64,000 nucleotides of DNA from Pseudahrensia aquimaris (lineage in GTDB: Bacteria; Pseudomonadota; Alphaproteobacteria; Rhizobiales; Rhizobiaceae): the NCBI RefSeq assembly GCF_042676045.1, contig NZ_JBHTJV010000005.1:124001-188000 (forward strand). Reading direction: 5' to 3'. Made by a program: the position numbers and the translations under genes. A model generated the notes under the pieces. That model was given only the letters and a program-made list of their open reading frames with translations, did not search any database and was not told where the DNA came from. Below are positions 43,019 to 52,724 of the stretch, in pieces. How positions within the stretch are numbered: position 1 is the stretch's first letter; each line of letters starts with the position of its first letter.

Positions 43019-43600
43019 ATGCGCTTGCCACGGAAACGAACGCTCTTCGCAGGCCTCGCCGCAGCCCTCATTCTTCTACCCACTGTTGCTTTTGCCATCT
43101 ACAAGCCAAGCCGGGTTCTGGCACCCCATCTTTTCGGCGTGACCTGCGTTGAAAACAATATTTGCATTGATGACCCTGCACACCTGAAGCGGGCCAAAAG
43201 GCTAAGGGCGGAAGCTATTGACTTTGTCCACTCCAATATCGCCCACATCCGGAACACGCCGCGAATGATCTTTTGCCATTCGCTCGAATGCAGCGACGCT
43301 TTCGGTCAATTCCATGCCGCAGCATTCAACGTCGGAACGCACGGTATAGTGGTCCGTATGCGTGGTTGGGAGCGCCACTTCGTGCGCCACGAGTTGATAC
43401 ACCACGTTCAGAACGAGCGCTTCGGCTCCCTCTACGCCTTTGTATTCCTGCCGACTTGGTATCTCGAAGGCATGGCGTACTCATTGAGCCTCGACCCTCG
43501 AAAACCCATTCCAGACGAAACGCTCGAAGGTTACCGCGCCCGTTTCGATGCATGGGCGGCGACGCAGGAAAGCATCTGGGATATTTCGCGGCTCGATTAA
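43019..43600 (+). CDS. Small secreted gluzincin-like metalloprotein
   Basis: A 193-residue protein with an N-terminal signal or anchor (residues 10-27) and a zinc-protease-like motif HELIH (124-128) followed by E150 in PTWYLEGMA, the spacing of the gluzincin (peptidase MA) superfamily. Three cysteines lie at 43-49 and 86-91 and could form disulfides. The whole catalytic domain is unusually short, so it may be a minimal peptidase or an inactive relative. It begins 3 bases after the second MaoC gene and converges on apt with a 4-base overlap. Confidence 0.72.
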   Translation: MRLPRKRTLFAGLAAALILLPTVAFAIYKPSRVLAPHLFGVTCVENNICIDDPAHLKRAKRLRAEAIDFVHSNIAHIRNTPRMIFCHSLECSDAFGQFHAAAFNVGTHGIVVRMRGWERHFVRHELIHHVQNERFGSLYAFVFLPTWYLEGMAYSLSLDPRKPIPDETLEGYRARFDAWAATQESIWDISRLD

Positions 43601-44142
43601 TCGCCCTCAAACTCAACCAAGGTCCGCACCGGCACGCCGAGCGCTTCAATTTTTGCCCGACCGCCCAGATCCGGCAAATCAACCACAAAACAGGCAGCGA
43701 CCACTTCTGCGCCCATTTCTTGCAGCATCTTGGTGGCCGCTTCCGCCGTCCCGCCCGTGGCGATGAGATCGTCGACCAGCAGAACCTTCTGCCCCGGCAC
43801 GATGGAATCACGGTGCATTTCCATCTCGTCCACGCCGTATTCCAGACTGTAAGCGATGCTGACGGTATCGGCAGGCAATTTGCCCTTCTTGCGGATCGGG
43901 ATGAAGCCGATCGTCAATTGGTGGGCAATAGCACCACCCAGAATAAAGCCGCGCGCCTCAATGCCTGCAACGCTTGCAATGCCAATGCCGATATAGGGAT
44001 GAACCAGCGCATCGACCGAGCGACGGAAAGCGCGGGCATCCTGCAGCAAAGTTGTGATATCGCGAAAAACGATACCTTCTTTGGGGTAATCCGGGATGGC
44101 GCGAATGGTCCGCGTCAGTTCTTCAATCAGCGTTTCATGCAA
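43597..44142 (-). CDS. apt: Adenine phosphoribosyltransferase
   Basis: Salvages adenine with PRPP to AMP. The 181 residues show RAIPDYPKEGIVFRDITTLLQD, SVAGIEARGFILGGAIAH, and the PRPP-binding KVLLVDDLIATGGTAEAATKML. The start is TTG at 44142: the frame contains an in-frame TAA two codons upstream, so no longer form exists, and GAGGG stands 7 bases before it; the nearby ATG at 44138 is out of frame. Position next to petABC is usual for rhizobia. Confidence 0.94.
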   Translation of the reverse strand: MHETLIEELTRTIRAIPDYPKEGIVFRDITTLLQDARAFRRSVDALVHPYIGIGIASVAGIEARGFILGGAIAHQLTIGFIPIRKKGKLPADTVSIAYSLEYGVDEMEMHRDSIVPGQKVLLVDDLIATGGTAEAATKMLQEMGAEVVAACFVVDLPDLGGRAKIEALGVPVRTLVEFEGD

Positions 44143-44190
44143 GGCTTAGCCCTCGTCTGCCAGTTCTTTCATTCGGCGCGACAGTCAAAC

Positions 44191-44220
44191 AAAAAGGCTC
44201 CGGAGACAAGCGCCGGAGCC
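44191..44220 (-). terminator. Terminator of the petABC operon
   Basis: GGCTCCGG (44196-44203) pairs with CCGGAGCC (44213-44220). Read on the minus strand the stem is followed by TTTTTG (44195-44190). It separates petC from apt. Confidence 0.85.
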
Positions 44221-44248
44221 TTCTGCAAATCGATCATACGAAGCTAAA

Positions 44249-45094
44249 TTAGTGTTGGACGTTTGCCCAGATCTTTTTCTTCGTGAAGTAAAGCAAACCG
44301 GCAAAGATCAGCAGGAACAGCAGGACAACAAAACCCTGACGCTTGCGATCCACGAGACCCGGCTCGGCAGCCCACATCAAAAAATGCGAGACGTCTTTGG
44401 AATACTGTTCAACGGTCTGGGGAGTGCCATCGTCATAGTCCACGATGTCATCAGACAGCGGATTGGCCATCGCTAACGCTTTGCCTGCAACGAAGTAGGG
44501 ATTGTAGTACAGACCGTCGAGAATCTCTTCACCTTCCGGCGCTTCTTTGTAGCCGGTGAGAAGCGAATAGATATAGTCCGGCCCGTTCTCTGCATACATC
44601 GTCAAAATGTCGAAGATAAATGTCGGGAAACCGCGCTCAGGGGCGCGGGCCTTGGCGATCAATGAGAGATCCGGCGGATAAGCGCCACCGTTGGCTGCAC
44701 GGGATTCAGCGACGTTGGAATAAGGGCTTGGAATCCGGTCCGCAGCACGTGCCGGGCGCTCGAACATTTCGCCGTCCTCGTTCGGACCATCCTGCACTTC
44801 ATATTCGGCAGCAATCGCTTTGATCTGGTCTTCCGAATAACCGAGGTCAGCCAGATCACGGAAGTAAATCAGCTTCATGCCGTGGCAAGCTGAACAAACC
44901 TCGCGATAGACTTTAAACCCGCGCTGCAGCGCGCCTTGGTCCCAGGTCCCGAAGGGTCCGGCAAAGCTCCACTCGGCGTTGCGCGGTTTGTTGATCGGAT
45001 AGCCACTTGCCGCAAAAGATGCGCCCGCCGTCAAGCCGATTGCAACCAGCGCACCAGCGGCAATGCCCATCAGCTTCGAGAACATATTTGTCAT
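44249..45094 (-). CDS. petC: Ubiquinol-cytochrome c reductase cytochrome c1
   Basis: Heme c subunit of the cytochrome bc1 complex. The 281 residues include a signal peptide (ending GASFAAS), the heme motif CSACH (C67, C70, H71), the c1 segments YPPDLSLIAKARAPE and GLYYNPYFVAGKALAMANPL, and a C-terminal membrane anchor (about 256-275, FVVLLFLLIFAGLLYF). ATG 45094 is chosen because the signal peptide follows; the frame continues upstream through the cyt b end without an RBS. Last gene of petABC, followed by a terminator. Confidence 0.96.
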   Translation of the reverse strand: MTNMFSKLMGIAAGALVAIGLTAGASFAASGYPINKPRNAEWSFAGPFGTWDQGALQRGFKVYREVCSACHGMKLIYFRDLADLGYSEDQIKAIAAEYEVQDGPNEDGEMFERPARAADRIPSPYSNVAESRAANGGAYPPDLSLIAKARAPERGFPTFIFDILTMYAENGPDYIYSLLTGYKEAPEGEEILDGLYYNPYFVAGKALAMANPLSDDIVDYDDGTPQTVEQYSKDVSHFLMWAAEPGLVDRKRQGFVVLLFLLIFAGLLYFTKKKIWANVQH

Positions 45095-45191
45095 TGTTGT
45101 CTCTTTCACAAATCGGTGGTCGTCATGACGTGACGACCACCTTTTATACAGTTCATACGCTTGGCGAAGGAACGCTAGGTCGCGTCTCTTG

Positions 45192-46517
45192 TCAGCCCTT
45201 GGTTTCCGGAGCAGCCGCAGCGCCTTCCAACTGGGAAGCGCCTGAGCTGTCTTTCCTCGCACCGAGCACGGCATCTGTGATGCTGGCCGGGCGTGGCAAC
45301 GGCTTTTCAAGCCAGCCAAGGAGTGGAAGCACCAGCAGGAAGTGCGCAAAGTAGAAGAACGTCCAAGCCTTCGTCAGCGGGATCCAGATGCCCTCAGCAG
45401 GACGTGAACCAAGATAACCGAGGAACACGCAGTTGATAGCGAACAGCCAGAAAAAGATTTTGAAGGTTGGGCGGTAACGACCCGAGCGCACATCCGACGT
45501 ATCCAGCCAAGGCAGGAAGAACAGGATAGCGATTGAGCCGACCATTGCGAGAATGCCACCGAGTTTGGAGTCGATGATCACGATGTCGGTGAACGGAATA
45601 CCAATGTTGAAATCGACCGCACGCAGGATCGCGTAGAATGGCAGCAGATACCATTCCGGCACAATGTGCGCCGGCGTAACCTGTGGGTCAGCTTCGATGT
45701 AGTTGTCCGCATGGCCCAGATAATCGGGCAGATAGAACACGAAGTAGGCCATGACAGCGAAGAAAATCACCAGCGCCAGCGCGTCTTTGACAGTCGCATA
45801 CGGCGTAAAAGGCACAACGTCTTGCTCGCTTTTGACTTCCACACCTGTCGGGTTGGTTTGACCAGTCACGTGCAGAGCCCAGACATGGAGGATAACCACA
45901 CCGAGGATCATGAACGGCAGCAGATAGTGCAGCGAGAAGAAGCGGGTTAGCGTTGCGTTGCCGACGGAATAGCCACCCAAAAGATATTCTCTCACGGAAT
46001 CACCCACCAGCGGGATTACCGAGAAGAAATTGGTGATCACCTGAGCGCCCCAGTAGGACATCTGTCCCCAAGGCAGCACGTAGCCCATGAAGGCGGTTGC
46101 CATCATCAGAAGCAGGATCACAACACCCAAAATCCAAAGCACCTCGCGCGGCGCTTTGTAGGAACCGTAATACATGCCTCGGAACATATGGATGTAGACC
46201 GCGATGAAGAAGAACGATGCGCCAACGGCATGCCAACTCTGCATCAGGCCACCATATGTGACGTCGCGGCGGATAAGCTGCACGCTCTGAAATGCCAACG
46301 CAGCATCAGGCGTGTAGTGCATTGCCAGCACGATGCCTGTGATGATCTGCGAGATCAGCATTACAGCCAAAATACCGCCGAACGTATACCAGTTGTTCAA
46401 ATTGCGCGGCACCGGATAGGACACGAAGCTGTCGTGAAACAAACGGTAGACCGGAAGGCGCGCGTCAAACCATTTCCCGAAGGAAGACTTTGGTTGATAG
46501 GTGGAGTGTCCGCTCAT
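45192..46517 (-). CDS. petB: Ubiquinol-cytochrome c reductase cytochrome b
   Basis: Diheme integral subunit of the bc1 complex, 441 residues with the expected eight transmembrane helices. Q-site segment WYLLPFYAILR, heme-ligand helices (AMHYTPDAALAFQSVQ, ASFFFIAVYIHMFRG), and the quinone-site motif PEWYLLPFYAIL are readable. ATG 46517 gives MSGHSTYQPKSS; the frame upstream overlaps the Rieske stop. 10 bases after petA. Confidence 0.97.
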   Translation of the reverse strand: MSGHSTYQPKSSFGKWFDARLPVYRLFHDSFVSYPVPRNLNNWYTFGGILAVMLISQIITGIVLAMHYTPDAALAFQSVQLIRRDVTYGGLMQSWHAVGASFFFIAVYIHMFRGMYYGSYKAPREVLWILGVVILLLMMATAFMGYVLPWGQMSYWGAQVITNFFSVIPLVGDSVREYLLGGYSVGNATLTRFFSLHYLLPFMILGVVILHVWALHVTGQTNPTGVEVKSEQDVVPFTPYATVKDALALVIFFAVMAYFVFYLPDYLGHADNYIEADPQVTPAHIVPEWYLLPFYAILRAVDFNIGIPFTDIVIIDSKLGGILAMVGSIAILFFLPWLDTSDVRSGRYRPTFKIFFWLFAINCVFLGYLGSRPAEGIWIPLTKAWTFFYFAHFLLVLPLLGWLEKPLPRPASITDAVLGARKDSSGASQLEGAAAAPETKG

Positions 46518-46527
46518 GCTTTGGCTC

Positions 46528-47076
46528 CTAAACTTTGTCTGTACCGATGACCAAAAGCTCATCGGAAGCGAAAACGAAGGGGGGTTGTGGCAGATTTATA
46601 GCTGCCGGACCTTTGGTAACACGGCCCGTGGAGTCGAATTTTGATCCGTGACAGGGGCAAACCCACTGCTCCAGCGCACCATCCACCTCACTCGGGATAC
46701 AGCCCAAATGCGTGCAGTTGGCAGAATATATAGACCATTCCGCCGAACCTTCAGCAGGGCCAGCAATTCGGTCTGTGGCGGGAACGTAGTCGCGGTAGTT
46801 TTCCTGCGGAGCAGAAGATGCAGCGGCAACTTCCTCCTCAGTCAACCTGCGCACGAAATAAGTGGCCCCACGCCACAATACTTTCACAAGGCTACCGGGC
46901 TCGATCTCGGAAATGTTCAACTCAACAGGAGCACCAGCCGCAACCTCGCGTGCATTGGGGCCCATCTGGGCGACCAAGGGCCACACAATGCCGCCAACGG
47001 CGATGGCACCGGCAGCGCCAGTAGCAATGTAGAGAAAATCGCGACGGTTCGGGTCGCCTTCAGTATGTTCGCTCAC
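46528..47076 (-). CDS. petA: Ubiquinol-cytochrome c reductase Rieske iron-sulfur subunit
   Basis: [2Fe-2S] subunit of the bc1 complex, 182 residues. A Tat-type anchor sequence (RRDFLYIATGAAGAIAVGG) precedes the soluble domain; cluster ligands are C121 and H123 (CTHLGC) and C140/H143 (CPCH). It starts at GTG 47076 (MSEHTEGD) with AGGA about 8 bases upstream. First gene of the minus-strand petABC operon; divergent from gnd across a 272-base interval with no other gene. Confidence 0.96.
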   Translation of the reverse strand: MSEHTEGDPNRRDFLYIATGAAGAIAVGGIVWPLVAQMGPNAREVAAGAPVELNISEIEPGSLVKVLWRGATYFVRRLTEEEVAAASSAPQENYRDYVPATDRIAGPAEGSAEWSIYSANCTHLGCIPSEVDGALEQWVCPCHGSKFDSTGRVTKGPAAINLPQPPFVFASDELLVIGTDKV

Positions 47077-47348
47077 GAGCTTTCATCCTGTGCTTCGATA
47101 TAGGTTTAGGGAGCAGACATCCGATGCCACGTCACACCGTCACATCTGGACGGATTTCGGCTCCTCTTCACGCGATTACCTATGCCCCAACCCCGCCCTT
47201 GTCCAGCTTTCGGCGGCCTTTCGGGCAGTTTGTCGCAAATTTGTTGTGTAGCATGGGGTCGCACCCATTTCCCCGCGCCAAAGGAGGCTTATCACTGCTG
47301 TAAAGGCCACCAAAAAGGCCGCCGAAGCGCAATCGAAAGGCTCCCATC

Positions 47349-48770
<1,422 letters not shown>

Positions 48771-48795
48771 GCCGACAGCGTGAGTGCCAGCAGCC

Positions 48796-48826
48796 AGATC
48801 ATTTCAAACGGAGTTTGAAATGATCT
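48796..48826. other. Perfect 14-bp hairpin between gnd and hpaF
   Basis: AGATCATTTCAAAC, loop GGA, GTTTGAAATGATCT. It reaches the final codon of hpaF. Neither side has a U-tract, so it is not a simple terminator; it may be a bidirectional barrier or an intergenic palindrome. Confidence 0.6.
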
Positions 48827-49208
48827 AATGCGCCAGCCGCGTGCGCACGCTGTTCTTCTTGAAGCTCACATCGGGATCGTTCTCGTCCATGTCGAACGAC
48901 ACCATAAGGTGACCGCTGTTCAAATCATCGCCCAAAAAATCGCAGACCGCCCGAAAGATCGACTTCGCCGCCGCCTTTCGCGCTTCAATCGTGCGCCCCG
49001 CGCCAATACGCGCGACAATGGCCAGGAAGGCATTTTCCTCGTGCCCGTCGGCAATCTCGTAAATCTTCGCCTCGTATAGCCGCACGCGGATGCCAACCAG
49101 CGGGAAGATGCCCGTCTCCACCGCAGCCGCATGAATGACCTTGGCCAATTCCTTCAAATCGTGCCGCTCACTCAGATTAGCGGAATGTTCAACGATAAAA
49201 TGCGGCAT
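48825..49208 (-). CDS. hpaF: 5-carboxymethyl-2-hydroxymuconate isomerase (tautomerase)
   Basis: A 127-residue tautomerase-superfamily protein starting MPHFIVEHSANL, with Pro2 (catalytic after Met removal) as expected for CHMI. It isomerises 5-carboxymethyl-2-hydroxymuconate in homoprotocatechuate degradation. It follows hpaH by 9 bases and trpE(G) on the same strand. The rest of the homoprotocatechuate pathway is absent from the window. Confidence 0.85.
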   Translation of the reverse strand: MPHFIVEHSANLSERHDLKELAKVIHAAAVETGIFPLVGIRVRLYEAKIYEIADGHEENAFLAIVARIGAGRTIEARKAAAKSIFRAVCDFLGDDLNSGHLMVSFDMDENDPDVSFKKNSVRTRLAH

Positions 49209-49217
49209 GGCCTGCTC

Positions 49218-50018
49218 TCATTCAAAGGTTAGATCGACGGAACCGAAAGCACCAAAGTCAGCATGAATTTCGCTGCCTGACGGACATTCAACCGGACGAA
49301 TGAACGAACCGGACAAGATCACATGCCCCGCTTCGATTGCCTGCCCATACAGCGCCATGCGCCGCGCCAGCCAGACCACGCTTTCCACCGGATCGTTCAA
49401 CACCCCCGCGCCCAGCCCCGTCTCTTCAACCTCGCCATTGCGCGAAACGATAGCACCCACCCACCGCAAATCGTGAGCATCGACCGCGTGGCGCTGCACC
49501 CCCAACACAACGCCCGCATTGGCCGCATTGTCGGAAATCGTGTCAAACACCCGCCGCGCTTGCCCCGTCGTCGCATCCTTGCGCACCACGCGCGTGTCGA
49601 GAATTTCCAGCGACGGCGCGACGAAATCGGTGGCCGCTATCACATCTTCACGGGTGACGCTCTCGCCGGAAAGAGGCGCTTTCATCACAAAGGCGATCTC
49701 CGCCTCGATGCGCGGCTCGATGAACCGGCCCTTGGGAATGCTCGCCCCGTGGTCGAAAGCCATATCGTCCAGCAGCACACCTGAATCAGGAATGTCGATA
49801 TTGAGCGCATATTGCATGGCCTTCGACGTCAGCCCGATCTTCCAGCCGATGATCGACCGCCCCGCCGCCTGTTTGCGCGAAACGAAACCCTGCTGGATGT
49901 CATAGGCATCATCCATCGTGATGTCGGGATGCTGCACCGACGGTATGGCGATCTGAACGCCCGTGCGCTCGGCCTCAAACAGCGCGTCGGCAATGGCATT
50001 GCGGTCGTTGGCGTCCAT
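49218..50018 (-). CDS. hpaH: 2-oxohept-4-ene-1,7-dioate hydratase-like protein
   Basis: A 266-residue protein of the HpaH/MhpD hydratase family: start MDANDRNAIADALFEAERTG, GWKIGLTSKAMQ, FIEPRIEAEIAFV, FVAPSLEILDTRV and ISDNAANAGVVLG. The family hydrates 2-oxo-alkenoates in aromatic meta-cleavage pathways and needs a divalent metal. It begins 9 bases after trpE(G) in the same direction, so it is probably transcribed with it. Confidence 0.88.
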   Translation of the reverse strand: MDANDRNAIADALFEAERTGVQIAIPSVQHPDITMDDAYDIQQGFVSRKQAAGRSIIGWKIGLTSKAMQYALNIDIPDSGVLLDDMAFDHGASIPKGRFIEPRIEAEIAFVMKAPLSGESVTREDVIAATDFVAPSLEILDTRVVRKDATTGQARRVFDTISDNAANAGVVLGVQRHAVDAHDLRWVGAIVSRNGEVEETGLGAGVLNDPVESVVWLARRMALYGQAIEAGHVILSGSFIRPVECPSGSEIHADFGAFGSVDLTFE

Positions 50019-50027
50019 GTCTCTCCC

Positions 50028-52190
50028 CTACCGCTTCGCCAGATGGGCAACCACGTTCTCGATCATCCGCATCCCCGCATCGCCGCCAAGGCTCATGATG
50101 CTTTCGGGATGGAATTGAACGGCCGCCACCGGCTCGCTCTCATGTTCCAGTCCCATAATGATGCCGTCAGCGGTTTCCGCTGTCACCCGAAATTCTTTCG
50201 GAAGGCTGTCCTTCGCCGCGTGCAACGAGTGATAGCGCCCAATTGTGACTTCCGACCCAAGTCCGGAAAACACCAAAGAGTTTTCAGATACCGAGATCCG
50301 CGAAGGCTTGCCGTGCATGGGAACCGCCAATTGGTCCAGCGTCCCGCCATAGGCCTCCGCAATCGCCTGCTGGCCGAGGCACACGCCAAACAACGGAATA
50401 TCCCGCGCCCGCGCCTTGGCGATGGTTGCCGCACAGTCGAAATCCTTCGGGTTGCCCGGCCCCGGCGACAACACCACCAGATGCGGTTTCATTTCATCCA
50501 ACACGCTCTCAGCAATCGGCGAGCGCAGCGTCGTCACCTCCGCCCCCGTCTGGCGGAAATAGTTCGCCAGTGTGTGGACGAAGCTGTCCTCATGGTCGAC
50601 CAGCAAGATGCGAACGCCATCGCCCACCTTCGCCGTGCTGCGCCCTGTGCCGGAAGCATTGCCCAGCGTCGTGTCGCGAATGGCACTCAGCATGGCGGAG
50701 GCTTTCAATTCCGTCTCCGCCTCTTCCTCTTGTGGGTCACTGTCGTAGAGCAGCGTCGCCCCAGCACGCACCTGCGCGATGCCATCTTTGATACGCACCG
50801 TCCGCAGGGTCAGCCCCGTGTTCATGTTGCCGTTGAACCCAACCATGCCCACCGCGCCACCATACCACGCGCGGGGGCTCTTTTCGTTTTCCTCGATGAA
50901 CCGCATCGCCCAAAGCTTCGGCGCGCCCGTCACCGTCACCGCCCAGGCGTGGGACAGAAAGCCGTCAAAGGCGTCCATGTCCTCGCGCAAACGGCCTTCG
51001 ATATGATCGACCGTGTGGATCAGCCGCGAATACATTTCGATCTGCCGACGCCCGATCACCTTCACCGAACCCGGCTCGCACACTCGGCTCTTGTCGTTGC
51101 GGTCGACGTCCGAACACATCGTAAGTTCGGATTCGTCTTTCTTGGAATTGAGCAGTTTCAAAATCTGCTCGCTGTCCTCAATCGGGTCTTTGCCACGCTT
51201 GATCGTGCCGGAAATCGGACACGTCTCGATGCGCCGCCCTTCGACCCGAACAAACATTTCCGGCGACGCACCCACCAGATATTCGCCCTCTCCAAGATTG
51301 ATAAAAAACGAATAAGGAGAAGGATTTATCTCTTTTAGCTTGCGTGAAATGGCAGAAGGCGGATTGACACACCGCTCGGTGAACACCTGCCCCGGCACGA
51401 CCTCGAAAAGGTCGCCGCGAACGAATTTCTCCTTGGCCTTTTCCACCAGCCGCGCATATTCACCGGGCGTGTGATCGCCCCGTCCCGGCTCATGATCGGC
51501 AGGCACAAACGGCACATCATCGCCGCCCCGCTCCAGCCCTTCGGTCGTCGCGCCATTGATGGAATATTCGTACTGCTCGTGCCAAGCCTGCGCTGCATGA
51601 TGGTCAACGACGAGAATTTCATCGGGCAAAAACAGCACCATGTCGCGCTGGTCTTCTGGCCGCTTTTGCTTGTAGTCGATGGCGTCAAACTGGAAAGTCA
51701 GATCGTAACCAAACGCACCGTAGAGCGCGAGATTGGCATCGGCATCGCTGCGGAAAAGATCAACCACCGCCCTCAAAACCGAAAACACCGTCGGCGCCCG
51801 CGAACGCATTTCTTCCGGCACTTGGCCCTCGGGCGTCTTCACGGTCAATCGAATTTCTCGCTCCGCCTGCTCGATTTTGGCGATGTGATCATCGTCTTTC
51901 AGCACCGCAAAAATGGCCGGCAAAAGCACCGTGCCGCGCTCGTTATAGGCCTCGATGCGCACGTCACGGTTCTTGGAAACAATTCCCAAAGGCGGGTCGA
52001 TGATCGCCGTGTCCCACCGCGTATAACGACCGGGATATTCGTAGTTGGACGAGAACACCGCCCCGCGGCGTGTGTCCAGCTTGTCGACATAACTCTGCAC
52101 CGCATCGCCATAGGGCGTCGCCACCCGTGTGCGGGTCACGTCCACGCCGCCCTTGGTGCGATATTCAAACACCGATCCGTCTTGCGCCAT
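50028..52190 (-). CDS. trpE(G): Fused anthranilate synthase TrpE(G)
   Basis: Catalyses the first step of tryptophan synthesis from chorismate and glutamine. The 720-residue fusion has an N-terminal TrpE part (to about 515, with the chorismate-binding segment ISGTIKRGKDPIEDSEQIL and LVGASPEMFVRVEG), then a glutaminase domain from about 530 (LLVDHEDSFVHTLANYF) with nucleophile C604 (GVCLGQQ) and H694, E696 (QFHPES). The fusion is a signature of rhizobial alphaproteobacteria. ATG 52190 has GGAGAGAG a few bases upstream. A trpL attenuator precedes it, so tryptophan-dependent control is expected; hpaH and hpaF follow on the same transcript. Confidence 0.97.
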   Translation of the reverse strand: MAQDGSVFEYRTKGGVDVTRTRVATPYGDAVQSYVDKLDTRRGAVFSSNYEYPGRYTRWDTAIIDPPLGIVSKNRDVRIEAYNERGTVLLPAIFAVLKDDDHIAKIEQAEREIRLTVKTPEGQVPEEMRSRAPTVFSVLRAVVDLFRSDADANLALYGAFGYDLTFQFDAIDYKQKRPEDQRDMVLFLPDEILVVDHHAAQAWHEQYEYSINGATTEGLERGGDDVPFVPADHEPGRGDHTPGEYARLVEKAKEKFVRGDLFEVVPGQVFTERCVNPPSAISRKLKEINPSPYSFFINLGEGEYLVGASPEMFVRVEGRRIETCPISGTIKRGKDPIEDSEQILKLLNSKKDESELTMCSDVDRNDKSRVCEPGSVKVIGRRQIEMYSRLIHTVDHIEGRLREDMDAFDGFLSHAWAVTVTGAPKLWAMRFIEENEKSPRAWYGGAVGMVGFNGNMNTGLTLRTVRIKDGIAQVRAGATLLYDSDPQEEEAETELKASAMLSAIRDTTLGNASGTGRSTAKVGDGVRILLVDHEDSFVHTLANYFRQTGAEVTTLRSPIAESVLDEMKPHLVVLSPGPGNPKDFDCAATIAKARARDIPLFGVCLGQQAIAEAYGGTLDQLAVPMHGKPSRISVSENSLVFSGLGSEVTIGRYHSLHAAKDSLPKEFRVTAETADGIIMGLEHESEPVAAVQFHPESIMSLGGDAGMRMIENVVAHLAKR

Positions 52191-52229
52191 GCTCTCTCTC
52201 CAGCCTGTGCCGCCACCAGCACCGGACAC

Positions 52230-52341
52230 AAAAAAACCGCCCGGTCACTGGGGCGGCTTGGTCAATCTGCTTTTTGCAAAACTATCCCGTGGCCGCCTTC
52301 TAGCGAACCCACCACCAAGAAATTTTTGCGTTCATATACAT
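52230..52341 (-). ncRNA. trpL leader transcript with attenuator (rnTrpL-like)
   Basis: A 112-nt leader transcript starting at the AUG of trpL (52341) and ending at the attenuator: AGCCGCCC (52258-52251), loop, GGGCGGTT (52242-52235), then seven T (to 52230). GGCGGCC upstream (52294-52288 region) can pair with the terminator's 5' arm as an antiterminator. The size and leaderless start match the S. meliloti rnTrpL sRNA, known to act in trans. The length and pairing were read by eye. Confidence 0.8.
52300..52341 (-). CDS. trpL: trpL leader peptide
   Basis: A 13-codon frame ATG-TAT-ATG-AAC-GCA-AAA-ATT-TCT-TGG-TGG-TGG-GTT-CGC-TAG (MYMNAKISWWWVR). Three consecutive Trp codons allow ribosome stalling when Trp-tRNA is short, which would favour antitermination of trpE(G). 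The equivalent S. meliloti peptide is similar in length and also ends WWWAR-like. No Shine-Dalgarno site precedes it because the message is predicted to be leaderless. Too short for automated gene finders. Confidence 0.88.
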   Translation of the reverse strand: MYMNAKISWWWVR

Positions 52342-52347
52342 GGGAGT

Positions 52348-52376
52348 TGTCTAGCCAGCCGAAGCCAAAAGCGCAA
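52348..52376 (-). promoter_or_regulatory. trp operon promoter
   Basis: Minus strand: TTGCGC (52376-52371), 17 bases, TAGACA (52353-52348). A start 7 bases beyond the -10 falls on the A of the trpL ATG (52341), giving a leaderless transcript. Confidence 0.75.
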
Positions 52377-52473
52377 GCGCAGAGCCACAATGGGCGAAAG
52401 GCGGCAATGCCTCCACAAGCATCGCCACCTCTCTTTTTTGACGTCCAAATGGGTCCGGCAGAACAGTGAGGGT

Positions 52474-52717
52474 AAAAAAAGGCTGCGCCACAGGAGGGTA
52501 ATCCAAAGCGCAGCCCATAGTTCTGCCGTCCCCAAAAAGACGACCAAGCTGTATCCACGCAAAAGCGCGGTAGGAGAACAAAGGGAAGATCCGGGTCGGG
52601 CGGATTGACCCGGATCTTCCAATAACCCGCTTGGCACGGGCACACATATCGGCTGAGGAAAAGCAGGGGGATCAGCCGATATGTTTCTGGAGACTTCCAA
52701 ACTGCTTCGGTTGTCTT
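52474..52717 (-). ncRNA. Candidate structured RNA upstream of trpL
   Basis: Minus-strand RNA of about 244 nt. Promoter TTTACA (52753-52748), 17 bases, TATTTA (52730-52725), start near 52717. Hairpins in order: CATATCGGCTGA/TCAGCCGATATG (52683-52645, 12 bp, pyrimidine loop), GGAAGATCCGGGTC/GACCCGGATCTTCC (52620-52584, 14 bp), CCGCGC-UUUU-GCGUGG (52570-52555), GUCGUC/GACGGC (52544-52525), and a terminator GGCTGCGC/GCGCAGCC (52515-52481) followed by seven T. The terminator loop exposes CCCUCCU, anti-SD-like. No reading frame fits. Family not recognised. Confidence 0.6.
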
Positions 52718-52724
52718 GATCCAG

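Noticed and set aside
47281..47348. AGGAGG-like ribosome site at 47282 upstream of gnd suggesting an extra small gene
   Set aside because: No ATG, GTG or TTG stands at a proper distance, and the following frame is out of phase with gnd.
49812..51338. 508-codon frame opposite trpE(G)
   Set aside because: Composition (Arg, His, Pro-rich) and lack of motifs identify it as a shadow of trpE(G).
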